Of a stretch of 64,000 nt of DNA, positions 16,352 to 24,512 are shown one piece after another. The notes beneath the pieces were generated by a model. The model was not told the origin of the DNA. It did not search any database and saw only the letters and a list, made by a program, of their open reading frames with translations. Numbering within the stretch: position 1 is the first letter of the stretch; the number at the start of each line of letters is the position of its first letter. Source of the DNA: Pedobacter foliorum (GTDB lineage Bacteria > Bacteroidota > Bacteroidia > Sphingobacteriales > Sphingobacteriaceae); the NCBI RefSeq assembly GCF_013266735.1, contig NZ_JABSNU010000017.1, positions 29,013-93,012 on the forward strand, in the 5' to 3' direction. The translations under genes and the position numbers were made by a program.

Positions 16352-16759
16352 ATGAATACTGCATCAATAAAAATAAACGATACCCCAATAGTCCTATCAA
16401 CGGGAATTTACGATCTGCTAAAAGATCATTTAAGAAGAAGAAAGCTTAGCAAATACAATGAGGCTAAATTAGAGCTTGAATTAAAACATGCTAAACAGGT
16501 TTTAAGAAATGATTTACCATCAGATGTGGTGACAGTTGATACCAATGTGAAGGTTAAAGAACTGGAATCAGGAAAGGAGTTCAGCTACAAACTCGTTGCT
16601 CCTGCAAGAGCAAGAAGAAAGAACAATACACTATCTATTCTTTCTCCAATTGGCGTAGCAATCCTTGGCTATACTAAGGGAGCTGTAGTGCAGTGGGAAA
16701 TGCCAGAGGGCATAAAACAGTATCAAATAGAAGAGGTTATTAAATTATCATCTAATTAA
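16352..16759 (+). CDS. GreA/GreB C-terminal-domain protein (Rnk-like)
   Basis: A 135-aa protein. The C-terminal half (about 55-130) resembles the FKBP-like C-terminal domain of GreA/GreB and Rnk: a VTVDTNVKVKELESGKEFSYKLV strand pattern, then LSILSPIGVAILGYTKG and VVQWEMPEG. The Gre N-terminal coiled coil is reduced to a short basic helix (LLKDHLRRRK). Such proteins bind RNA polymerase or, as Rnk, were named for nucleoside diphosphate kinase regulation; the role here is not known. A strong hairpin follows at 16811. Confidence 0.75.
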   Translation: MNTASIKINDTPIVLSTGIYDLLKDHLRRRKLSKYNEAKLELELKHAKQVLRNDLPSDVVTVDTNVKVKELESGKEFSYKLVAPARARRKNNTLSILSPIGVAILGYTKGAVVQWEMPEGIKQYQIEEVIKLSSN

Positions 16760-16810
16760 TTTATTGCCCATCTTTATATTGGCTTTATTTTCCAACTAGA
16801 AACAGGTAAA

Positions 16811-16860
16811 AGCAAAAGGGTTACAAAATAATATCTTCCATTTTTTGTAACCCTTTTGCT
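16811..16860. repeat. Long perfect hairpin (18-bp stem)
   Basis: The arms AGCAAAAGGGTTACAAAA (16811-16828) and its exact complement (16843-16860) enclose a 14-base loop. It lies between the Rnk-like gene and the sigma-factor gene. No T-tract follows the stem on the plus strand, so it is either a non-canonical terminator or an mRNA-stabilising structure. Confidence 0.7.
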
Positions 16861-16907
16861 TCTCAATACTCTTTAATATATCATTTAGTTAAATAAGCAG
16901 ATATCCA

Positions 16908-17552
16908 ATGAATTCAGCAAGTCATACCAGCACACCTACATTAAGCGACGAAGAAATTATTAAACGTGTAACGCAGGGCGAGAAACACTTGTATAAGAAC
17001 CTGATACGTAAGTATAATTTGCGTTTATACAGAATAGGTATGTCTATTGTTAATGATGATGCTGAAGTAGAAGATATCATGCAGACTACTTATCTGAATG
17101 CATATTCACAACTGGCAACCTTCCAAAACAAGTCAAGCTTTAACACCTGGCTTACGAGGATACTGATCAATGAAAGTCTGCTGCACAAGAAAAAAAGCAT
17201 AAAACGTAATCAACTGGCAATGGCCTCCGAGAAAGAAGATCTTCACAATGACACTCCATTAAAAAACCTTATGAATAAAGAATTAAAGGCGATACTTGAA
17301 AAAGCCGTTTCCAATCTTCCGGAGAAATATAGACTGGTATTTGTGATGCGCGAAATTGAAGAAATGAGCACACAGGAAACAATGGATGTTCTTGACTTAG
17401 GCGAGTCGAACGTAAAGATAAGGCTAACACGCGCAAAAGAAATGTTACGAAATGAGCTGAGCGATTACTATAAAACCACCCAGCTCTTCGAATTTAATCT
17501 TATACGTTGTGATAAAGTTGCCAATTTTGTAATGGCTAAGATAAATCCTTAA
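16908..17552 (+). CDS. RNA polymerase sigma-70 family (ECF-type) sigma factor
   Basis: A 214-aa sigma factor. Region 2 is at about 28-95 (YKNLIRKYNLRLYRIGMSIV, AEVEDIMQTTYLNAY) and region 4 at about 125-185 (LPEKYRLVFVMREIEEMS then a helix-turn-helix ending VKIRLTRAKEML). There is a 25-residue C-terminal extension with one Cys. No anti-sigma gene is adjacent: the next gene is a convergent META-domain protein. The genes it directs cannot be told from sequence. Confidence 0.88.
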   Translation: MNSASHTSTPTLSDEEIIKRVTQGEKHLYKNLIRKYNLRLYRIGMSIVNDDAEVEDIMQTTYLNAYSQLATFQNKSSFNTWLTRILINESLLHKKKSIKRNQLAMASEKEDLHNDTPLKNLMNKELKAILEKAVSNLPEKYRLVFVMREIEEMSTQETMDVLDLGESNVKIRLTRAKEMLRNELSDYYKTTQLFEFNLIRCDKVANFVMAKINP

Positions 17553-17556
17553 TAAG

Positions 17557-18237
17557 TTACGGAGTATCTAGCGGAGCCATACCAAACATTAAAACCAAAC
17601 GGTTATTCTCGTAAAAATTCAGTGTTTGCTCAGCAACGTCATATTTAAAAGTTTTATCACTTATCAGTTTTAAAAAGTCATTTTCCAATTTAGTTCTTTC
17701 TTCATCGGCACATGCCATCAAAGTGCTACCCATTTGCTTAAATGTAAGCTTACCATCGCCTTTCTCATACGAACCGAAGAAAGAATTACATCCGGCAGAA
17801 CCATTAACCCTTCCCTTTTCCTTATCAAAAATGATAAACGCAGGTGATTGTTCCTGAGTTACGCCATTCATCTGAATCAGTTTCCATTTGTGCTTAACAA
17901 CAAAACCCCAATCAGAAGTTACTACAGGCATCTTCTGTTTCTTTAATACTCTTTTTAGTTTATAAGTATAGATTGATGCATCAGCAGGAACATTTGCTCT
18001 CTTGGTACGGGTAACCAATAATACATAACGATAACCAGGCTTATAATTAAAACCGGAGATGTTACTATAAAACAGCTCCCAACTTTTACTATTTTTATAT
18101 TTTACCTGAAAGCAGGTTTGTGGGGCTACACCAGTACAACTGGCACGATCTTCTTTAACCACAAGTCTTATTACATCGGCTGCATTTGCATAAGCAGAAA
18201 TTCCAAACAGCATTAAAATAATTAGTATTCTTTTCAT
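17557..18237 (-). CDS. Exported DUF4377-META domain protein
   Basis: A 226-aa protein with a signal peptide (cleavage near AYANA). The N-terminal part (about 20-110) looks like DUF4377, with two cysteines (ASCTG and QTCFQV) and YVLLVTRTKR. The C-terminal part (about 125-225) is a META/HslJ-like domain with WKLIQMNG, GSAGCNSFFGSY and LMACADEE. META proteins are periplasmic or membrane-anchored and are linked to stress or drug resistance in some bacteria, without a settled biochemical role. It converges on the sigma-factor gene with a 4-bp gap. Confidence 0.82.
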   Translation of the reverse strand: MKRILIILMLFGISAYANAADVIRLVVKEDRASCTGVAPQTCFQVKYKNSKSWELFYSNISGFNYKPGYRYVLLVTRTKRANVPADASIYTYKLKRVLKKQKMPVVTSDWGFVVKHKWKLIQMNGVTQEQSPAFIIFDKEKGRVNGSAGCNSFFGSYEKGDGKLTFKQMGSTLMACADEERTKLENDFLKLISDKTFKYDVAEQTLNFYENNRLVLMFGMAPLDTP

Positions 18238-18365
18238 TGTGTTGTGTATTAATATTTAGTACAAAGATGCAACCAATAGACCGTTTCCATAAATATAAGA
18301 TTTTCTTGTCTCATGATTCCTAAGATTTTTCTACATTAGAGAACACACTCAAATGAAAAACTACT

Positions 18366-19004
18366 ATGAAAAGCAAGCCTCTCCTTATGCTTGGTTTATT
18401 ACTAAGCTTTAGTTTAATAGCCAAATCGCAAACCATTACCAGTGCCCATTTTAGGATATCAGATACAGAGAAAGGAGTCAGATCTGTTGAATTAACTATA
18501 AACAATATCTTTATTATTGGCTTAAGTGCAAATGGCAATATCTCTTACGTTCATGAAGCAGAAGGAGCCCTCCCCGAATATATTAGCGATTTGGAACATG
18601 ACGATGATGGCGACCTAAAGCAAGTTGCAAACCAAAAAATAGAATATTATGATCATTTTGACAATTCTAAATCAGGAAAAATAAAATGGATTGGTGCTGT
18701 CAAAATTGACTACTATGACAATTTTGACCTACAAGCCCCACTTGGCAAAATAAAATCTATTGGCAATATTAAGTTTGTTTACAACAATGATTACAATATC
18801 CATGATAAATTCGGAACACTAAAATCAATAGGTGATATTCAAATTGCTTACAATAACGCTTTCGATATTCATGATCCTGAAGATAAAGTTAAGTCAATAG
18901 GAAATGTAAAAATAGCCTATTTCAATTCCTTTGATGCGCAAAGACTGTTTGGCAAGGTAAAATCAATAAAAGGAAACAGCAAAAAAGTGTACGTTACAAA
19001 ATAA
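18366..19004 (+). CDS. Exported protein with 23-residue tandem repeats
   Basis: A 212-aa protein with a signal peptide (MKSKPLLMLGLLLSFSLIA, cleavage near AKSQT). From about residue 97 to 205 it consists of four 23-aa repeats plus a partial fifth, with a consensus close to GKxKSIGxxKIAYxNxFDI. The alternating pattern suggests a beta-solenoid or sheet-rich repeat. An earlier copy may begin near the IEYYDHFDN segment. I do not recognise a family or function. It lies just upstream of rnpB on the same strand. Confidence 0.65.
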   Translation: MKSKPLLMLGLLLSFSLIAKSQTITSAHFRISDTEKGVRSVELTINNIFIIGLSANGNISYVHEAEGALPEYISDLEHDDDGDLKQVANQKIEYYDHFDNSKSGKIKWIGAVKIDYYDNFDLQAPLGKIKSIGNIKFVYNNDYNIHDKFGTLKSIGDIQIAYNNAFDIHDPEDKVKSIGNVKIAYFNSFDAQRLFGKVKSIKGNSKKVYVTK

Positions 19005-19031
19005 CCGGCGTTAATATTATAAATTCTATTG

Positions 19032-19039
19032 TATCTTTG
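19032..19039 (+). promoter_or_regulatory. -7 promoter box of rnpB
   Basis: TATCTTTG fits TAnnTTTG and ends 4 bp before the 5' end predicted for the RNase P RNA by terminal base pairing. The fit of box and transcript start supports both calls. Confidence 0.6.
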
Positions 19040-19043
19040 GCGC

Positions 19044-19420
19044 AAATGCAAGCCGTTCTATCGCTGCGATTTTATATCGGAGAGGAAAGTCCGGGCAACA
19101 CAGAGCATCTCGCTTCCTAACGGGAAGAGGTTTGGGGGTGAACACCCGAATTATGGAAAGTGCCGCAGAAAGCATACCGCCGATGGCTTTTAAGCACAGG
19201 TAAGGTTGAAAACGTGAGGTAAGAGCTCACGATTTTTCCGGGCGATCGGAGAACTGGTAAACCCCGGGAGTTGAAAGACCAAATAGGCTAACGCATGTAG
19301 GGCTGCTCGTCCGATGTTAGTGGGTAGGTCGTTAGAGATAAATGGCAACATTTATACTGGATTAATGATAGAAGACATGAGTAATCGTGTTACAGAACCC
19401 GGCTTACAGGCTTGCATTTT
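19044..19420 (+). ncRNA. rnpB: RNase P RNA, class A
   Basis: The RNA component of ribonuclease P, which matures tRNA 5' ends. The hallmark conserved elements are present: GAGGAAAGTCCGGGC near 19080 and ACAGAACCCGGCTTA near 19392, which form the P4 core. The ends AATGCAAGCC and GGCTTGCATT pair as helix P1, fixing the limits. Internal features such as the AGAAAGCATACCGCC stretch and the GTGAGGTAAGAGCTCAC hairpin fit a bacterial type A RNA. A T-rich run after 19420 may terminate it. Confidence 0.95.
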
Positions 19421-19524
19421 AATTTTTTATTGGACATGTATCAGTTTCGTAACTTTAAAAAAATACTTTTTAAGCTGAAAAATAATATATTAGCACTGGA
19501 TAATAAGAAGATTTAGCATACTAT

Positions 19525-20934
19525 ATGGCAAAATTGTTGATAATTGATGATGAGAGAGCGATAAGAAGTACTTTACGTGAAATCTTAGAATACGAAAACT
19601 ATGAAGTTGACGATATTGACAATGGTGTAGATGGGTTAGAACTCATTAAAAAGAAGAAATACGACCTTGTTCTGTGCGATATCAAAATGAATAAGATGGA
19701 CGGCATGGAGGTGCTAGAACAAGCACTGGCTTACAGCCCGGATCTTCCATTCATTATGATTTCAGGGCACGGCACCGTTGAAACTGCAATAGAAGCGAGC
19801 AAAAAAGGGGCGTTTGATTTTATATCAAAACCACCCGATTTAAATAGGCTGCTAATTACGGTTAGAAATGCGCTAGACAGAGGTACTTTAGTTACTGAAA
19901 CTAAAGTATTAAAGAGAAAGGTTAGCAAAACAAGAGATATTTTAGGTAGCTCTGAAAATATCAATAAGATAAAGGAAACCATTGAACGCGTTGCTCCTAC
20001 CGAAGCAAGGGTATTAATTACCGGAGCAAACGGAAGTGGAAAAGAACTCGTTGCACGTTGGTTACACGAAAAATCTAATCGTGCTGATAGTCCTCTTATT
20101 GAAGTTAACTGTGCCGCAATCCCATCTGAACTTATTGAAAGTGAATTGTTTGGTCACGAAAAAGGCTCATTCACTTCAGCTGTAAAACAACGTATTGGTA
20201 AGTTTGAACTGGCCAATGGTGGTACACTATTTTTAGATGAAATTGGCGACATGAGTCTTTCTGCTCAGGCAAAAGTTTTACGCGCACTACAAGAGCACAA
20301 AATTACTCGTGTAGGTGGCGAAAAAGAGCTTGAAGTTAACGTTCGTGTACTTGCTGCAACAAACAAAAACCTCCTAAAAGAAATAGAAGATGGTAATTTC
20401 CGTTTGGATTTATACCACCGTTTAAATGTGATAAACATTCACGTTCCTCATTTAAGTGAGCGCGTTGATGATATCCCTGAAATTGCGCAGAATTTCCTTG
20501 AAGAAATTTGTAAAGAATATGGTATGCCGGTTAAAAAGATCAGCGAAAATGCCATGTCTGCATTGCAAGCCCTACCATGGACAGGTAATGTTAGGGAATT
20601 ACATAATATGATTGAACGTTTGATCATTTTAAGTGATAAAATCATTACAGATTATGATGTAACTGCATTTGCTAATCCAGGTGGAGGAACAAATATAGGT
20701 GCAGCAGGCAGTATACCAAATGGATCTGCTCAAAGTAACACATCTCCAGCTACGGCTTATGATAAATTCACCAACTTTCAGGATTACAAAGACTATGCTG
20801 AAAAGGAATTCATCAAGTTTAAATTAGAAAAGAACAACTGGAATGTTTCTAAAACTGCAGATGATATAGATATCCAGCGCAGTCACTTGTATAGTAAGAT
20901 TGAGAAATTCGGATTAAAAAGATCCGCAGAATAG
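19525..20934 (+). CDS. Sigma-54-dependent response regulator (NtrC family)
   Basis: A 469-aa regulator: receiver domain (about 3-118, phosphorylation site D52, acidic pair D8-D9), AAA+ domain (about 145-380) with Walker A GANGSGKE and Walker B LFLDEIGD, and a C-terminal Fis-type helix-turn-helix (NWNVSKTADDIDIQRSHLYSKI). The loop that touches sigma-54 reads GSFTSA instead of the usual GAFTGA. The linker before the HTH is rich in Gly, Asn and Ser. No sensor kinase is adjacent, so its partner is unknown. A clear intrinsic terminator follows. Confidence 0.92.
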   Translation: MAKLLIIDDERAIRSTLREILEYENYEVDDIDNGVDGLELIKKKKYDLVLCDIKMNKMDGMEVLEQALAYSPDLPFIMISGHGTVETAIEASKKGAFDFISKPPDLNRLLITVRNALDRGTLVTETKVLKRKVSKTRDILGSSENINKIKETIERVAPTEARVLITGANGSGKELVARWLHEKSNRADSPLIEVNCAAIPSELIESELFGHEKGSFTSAVKQRIGKFELANGGTLFLDEIGDMSLSAQAKVLRALQEHKITRVGGEKELEVNVRVLAATNKNLLKEIEDGNFRLDLYHRLNVINIHVPHLSERVDDIPEIAQNFLEEICKEYGMPVKKISENAMSALQALPWTGNVRELHNMIERLIILSDKIITDYDVTAFANPGGGTNIGAAGSIPNGSAQSNTSPATAYDKFTNFQDYKDYAEKEFIKFKLEKNNWNVSKTADDIDIQRSHLYSKIEKFGLKRSAE

Positions 20935-20940
20935 CAAAAA

Positions 20941-20969
20941 AGCTCCTGACAAAATCAGGAGCTTTTTTA
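20941..20969 (+). terminator. Intrinsic terminator after the sigma-54 regulator
   Basis: AGCTCCTGA and TCAGGAGCT form a perfect 9-bp stem around a 5-base loop, followed by six T, starting 6 bp after the stop codon. Confidence 0.9.
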
Positions 20970-20982
20970 TTATTATTCTCAT

Positions 20983-21065
20983 CGTCATCCTGAATTTATT
21001 TCAGGACCCCTCAAGAGAAAGAAAGCCTAGCTAGTGCGAGGTCCTGAAATAAATTCAGGAAGACG
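20983..21065. repeat. REP-like palindromic element, copy 1
   Basis: Two inverted arms of the type CGTCATCCTGAATTTATTTC (continuing AGGACC) flank a spacer containing CAAGAGAAAGAAAGCC. Each arm is itself a small hairpin (CCTGAA/TTCAGG). The element lies between two convergent genes. A stray terminal fragment, GGATGACGA, follows at 21079-21087, next to the end of the chloride-channel gene. Confidence 0.9.
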
Positions 21066-21088
21066 ATACTATTCCGCAGGATGACGAT

Positions 21089-22873
21089 TTATTCCATATA
21101 ATCGGCTTGCCTGCTCAACAAAGCCCTATACTTATTAAAAATAGCTGTCTTAGATACAAACCCCAGATAAGCTCCGCTTTCATCCAATACAGGCAACAAC
21201 CAGGCGTTTTCCTTTTCCATTTTCTCTAACACCTTCTTTAGAGGATCAGAAACCTTTACAGTATCAGGTGCCGATTGCATCAAGTCATTTACAGAAAGAT
21301 TATCCTCTTCAGTAATCTTCCTTTTCAATACATCCTCAACAAAAACCAATCCTTTAAAACTCCTGTCAGTACTTACCACTGGAAATAGATTTCTCTTAGA
21401 ATGCAGAATCTCGGGCATTCTTGCAGAAACCAAATCATCTTCATTTAACTCGAGATAATCACGCTCAACAAGATATCTAAGTTTCATCATGTTAAGAACA
21501 GTGGTATCCTTATCTTCATGCGACATCAACTCCCCTTTCTCTGCCAAAGGCTTGGTATAGATTGAGTATTTATTTGCACTGCGGTTAATCAAATAAGAGA
21601 TCGCAGAGGTAATCATCAATGGAACCATTAAAACGTAGCCACCAGTAATCTCAGCAATCAAAAATATACCGGTAAGTGGCGCATGCATAATTGCACTTAA
21701 TGATGCTGCCATACCTGCTACTATGAAATTGGCAACATTCAAATGAGCAATACCCAAAGTGTTTGCAGAATGTGCCACAACAAAACCTATTAAACCACCT
21801 ATCACCAAACTAGGAGCAAAAATACCCCCGTTTCCACCTGCTCCTAAAGTAATTAGGGTAGCACATGATTTAGCGAAAATGGTGATTACTGTAAAAAGTA
21901 TAACCAGCCATGGCAAACTACTATACTCAGAGAATATACTATTAGTCATCACCGTTGTATAATTCCCACCAATCAAATTCTTAATGGTGATATATCCCTC
22001 CCCATACAATGTAGGAAATAAAAATACCATTAAACCCAGCATCAAGCCACCAACAACCACACGTTTATACGGATGATTAATTTTATAAAAGAATGATTTA
22101 ATGAATGAATTTGCCTTAGTAAAATAGATAGAGAAAAGGCCAATAAGTACAGCTAGCAATACGTAGTACCCCAATGCATTCATCCTCCAGCCTTCAGTTA
22201 CCAAATAGAAAAGTTGCTCATTAAAGAAGAACCTTGCTACTACAGCTGCTGTTGCCGAGGCTAGCAATAAAGGAATAAAAGCAGGTATGGTAAACTCCGG
22301 AAGCAAGATCTCTATTGCAAATACAATCCCTGCAATAGGACTGTTAAAAGCGGCTGATATTCCGGCCGCGGCACCACATGCCAAGAGCATGGTAGTTTCG
22401 CGGTAAGACAACCCTAAAAACCTGCCTACTACAGAACCAATACCCGACCCACTGGTTACAATTGGAGCCTCTAAACCTGTAGAGCCTCCAAAACCTACAG
22501 TTAAAGCCGCTGTAATAATCTGCGAATAGATATTATGAGGCTCAACCTTACTGGATTTTTTAGAAATGGTATAAAGCAAAGGCGTTAACCCTGTTTCAAA
22601 CTTCCCCTTCCTTATAAACCTCCTTACATACATTACCGAAAGAAGTATCCCTATAAAAGGGAAAAAGAAGTATAGGTAATATTTGTACTGCCAGTGAAAA
22701 CCAGTCTGTAAAAAATCCTCTATATGATGGGTTAACGTTTTTAAAAGTGCAGCTGCAAGACCGGCGAGAACACCAACAATCAATGCGGCAATAACCAGAA
22801 AATTACGGTTAGAAATTTTAGTTTTCCGGTATTGGTTAATTGAATCTACATAATTTACCAGCCGTACATACAT
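21089..22873 (-). CDS. ClC-family chloride channel/antiporter with CBS pair
   Basis: A 594-aa inner-membrane protein with about ten to twelve helices (residues 20-440) and a C-terminal cytoplasmic CBS pair (about 455-585). ClC signature segments are present: GLEAPIVTSGSGIGS, in which the Glu takes the place of the gating glutamate in GREGP, the GAAAGISAAFNSPIAG segment, and GAGGNGGIFAPSLVIGG. It would carry chloride or fluoride/nitrate-like anions, in channel or proton-antiport mode. The gene starts 10 bp after the pseudouridine synthase on the same strand and probably ends that operon. Confidence 0.9.
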   Translation of the reverse strand: MYVRLVNYVDSINQYRKTKISNRNFLVIAALIVGVLAGLAAALLKTLTHHIEDFLQTGFHWQYKYYLYFFFPFIGILLSVMYVRRFIRKGKFETGLTPLLYTISKKSSKVEPHNIYSQIITAALTVGFGGSTGLEAPIVTSGSGIGSVVGRFLGLSYRETTMLLACGAAAGISAAFNSPIAGIVFAIEILLPEFTIPAFIPLLLASATAAVVARFFFNEQLFYLVTEGWRMNALGYYVLLAVLIGLFSIYFTKANSFIKSFFYKINHPYKRVVVGGLMLGLMVFLFPTLYGEGYITIKNLIGGNYTTVMTNSIFSEYSSLPWLVILFTVITIFAKSCATLITLGAGGNGGIFAPSLVIGGLIGFVVAHSANTLGIAHLNVANFIVAGMAASLSAIMHAPLTGIFLIAEITGGYVLMVPLMITSAISYLINRSANKYSIYTKPLAEKGELMSHEDKDTTVLNMMKLRYLVERDYLELNEDDLVSARMPEILHSKRNLFPVVSTDRSFKGLVFVEDVLKRKITEEDNLSVNDLMQSAPDTVKVSDPLKKVLEKMEKENAWLLPVLDESGAYLGFVSKTAIFNKYRALLSRQADYME

Positions 22874-22883
22874 AACTTACCTT

Positions 22884-23606
22884 TTATGCGTCAAATTTAT
22901 CTAGTAGTTTGATCAACGTAGCAAAATCCTTAGGATATGGTGCATCAATAACGATATCCTTATCATCAAGTCCTTTAAACACCAAGTGACGGGCATGCAA
23001 AGCAAAACGCTTCATGATGGGTTGCTCCTCATCGTCTTTTGCTATACGATATCCCTTTTTCATTGTCGATAAGTATACAGGCTTACCTTTATACATATGA
23101 TCTCCAACAATAGCCGCACGTTGCGTTGCCAGGTGGATACGAATCTGGTGCATACGACCAGTTATTGGCTTACACTCTACTAAAGTATAGTGACGATAGT
23201 TTTTGATAGAATTAAAATACGTTTCAGCGCGTTTTCCTTCTTTACGATCTATGGTTACACTCTTGTTCCCATCATTTAAAATAGGAAGATCGATAAACAA
23301 GTCTTTGAACATAAACTGCCCATCAACAACAGCATGATAAACCTTATTAACTTTACGCTTTTCGAATTGCATTGCTACAGAGCGATAAGCTTCAGGAGTT
23401 TTTGCAATGATGATTGCACCTGAGGTTTCCTTGTCTAAACGGTGACAAACCTGGGCATCAGAACTATATTGCTTAGCAAGACGTAAGATATTTACTTCAC
23501 CAGAACCGCCGCGCTCATCTAAAGAGGCAACAAAAGGTGGTTTATTTACAACGATATAATCATCGTTTTCGAAGAGGATAATGTCTTTAAATGAAGGATA
23601 TTTCAA
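22884..23606 (-). CDS. RluA-family pseudouridine synthase
   Basis: A 240-aa pseudouridine synthase acting on rRNA or tRNA. The catalytic motif HRLDKETSGAIIIAK, with its Asp, lies near residue 57, and the GRMHQIRIHLA motif near 150. No S4 RNA-binding domain precedes the core. The target uridine cannot be deduced. It is downstream of the OmpR/PhoB-type regulator and 10 bp upstream of the ClC gene. A nested palindrome lies in the gap to the regulator. Confidence 0.9.
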   Translation of the reverse strand: MKYPSFKDIILFENDDYIVVNKPPFVASLDERGGSGEVNILRLAKQYSSDAQVCHRLDKETSGAIIIAKTPEAYRSVAMQFEKRKVNKVYHAVVDGQFMFKDLFIDLPILNDGNKSVTIDRKEGKRAETYFNSIKNYRHYTLVECKPITGRMHQIRIHLATQRAAIVGDHMYKGKPVYLSTMKKGYRIAKDDEEQPIMKRFALHARHLVFKGLDDKDIVIDAPYPKDFATLIKLLDKFDA

Positions 23607-23634
23607 TTCAGTGTTTTTTTCAGAAGTAACTAGT

Positions 23635-23710
23635 GCATTCCAGCCTGTAAAGATGCCATTGAGCTCATTAACTACAGTGTAGTAAAAAGCTCAATGATCT
23701 TCCAGAATGC
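23635..23710 (-). other. Nested three-stem palindrome between regulator and pseudouridine synthase
   Basis: Three concentric inverted repeats: GCATTC/GAATGC (23635-23640 and 23705-23710), CATTGAGCT/AGCTCAATG (23657-23665 and 23688-23696) and ACTAC/GTAGT (23671-23675 and 23679-23683). In the minus-strand transcript this forms an elongated hairpin with internal loops, and a T-run lies 3' of it. It may attenuate transcription or partly terminate it between the two genes. Confidence 0.6.
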
Positions 23711-23717
23711 AAAAGTA

Positions 23718-24407
23718 CTAAGAAAGTTCGAATTTATACCCCACTCCTTTTACAGTAGCAACATAAGTTTCGCCTAACTTCTCACGTAACTTGCGAATGT
23801 GTACATCAATTGTACGATTAGTAACCACTACAGAGTCTTCCCAAATGTTCTTCAAGATAGATTCTCTGGTATATACTTTACCTGGTTTAGAGGCCAATAG
23901 ATAAAGTAATTCAAATTCTTTTTTAGCTAAAATTACCTTTTTCCCTGCCTGATAAACAAGATAAGCTTCTCTGTCAATTACCAGATCCCCTATTTCAACC
24001 TTGTTATCAGAAACCTCATCACCACTCGAATTTCTTCTTAATATTGCGTTAATACGACTTACCAATGCACGTGGCTTAATAGGTTTAGCGATATAATCAT
24101 CTGCGCCAACATTAAACCCGGCTATTTCCGAATATTCCTCACTACGTGCTGTTAAAAACACCATAAAGGTATTTTTAAACTCAGGGATAGCCCTCATTAA
24201 CCTACATGCCTCAATGCCATCCATCTTAGGCATCATGATATCCAGGATAATTAAATCAGGGTGTACCTTCTTTGCAATCGTAATGCCTTCCTGACCATTA
24301 TTGGCTAAGAAAACCTGATATCCTTCTTTTTTTAAGTTATACTCTATTAACTCTAAAATATCTGGTTCGTCATCAACAATAAGTATCTTCTGTTTTACGG
24401 CGCTCAT
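23718..24407 (-). CDS. OmpR/PhoB-family response regulator
   Basis: A 229-aa two-component regulator: receiver domain (about 6-122; acidic pair D12-D13, phosphorylation site D56, switch Lys in AKPIKP) and a C-terminal winged helix (about 130-228) with KEFELLYLLASKPGKVYTRE and the recognition region NRTIDVHIRKLREKL. It resembles phosphate regulators PhoB/PhoP in overall pattern, but no pst or pho genes and no kinase lie nearby, so the signal is not established. Its own upstream region holds three TTAAC direct repeats at 11-bp spacing, which fits autoregulation. Confidence 0.92.
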   Translation of the reverse strand: MSAVKQKILIVDDEPDILELIEYNLKKEGYQVFLANNGQEGITIAKKVHPDLIILDIMMPKMDGIEACRLMRAIPEFKNTFMVFLTARSEEYSEIAGFNVGADDYIAKPIKPRALVSRINAILRRNSSGDEVSDNKVEIGDLVIDREAYLVYQAGKKVILAKKEFELLYLLASKPGKVYTRESILKNIWEDSVVVTNRTIDVHIRKLREKLGETYVATVKGVGYKFELS

Positions 24408-24454
24408 AGCTTTAATTATTTGTTACGAAATTAGGTAATCAATTATAATATACC

Positions 24455-24481
24455 GTTAAACTCATGTTAACAAATTGTTAA
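24455..24481 (-). promoter_or_regulatory. Three TTAAC direct repeats at 11-bp spacing (PhoP/PhoB-like box)
   Basis: On the minus strand TTAAC occurs three times, each followed by 6 bp, at 24477-24481, 24466-24470 and 24455-24459. Eleven-base direct repeats are the binding geometry of OmpR/PhoB-family regulators, and TTAACA-like repeats are the known PhoP box of Bacillus. The array is 48-74 bp upstream of the regulator's ATG. Self-binding is inference. Confidence 0.55.
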
Positions 24482-24512
24482 TACAACCATGTATATTAAC
24501 ATGAATTTAGGG

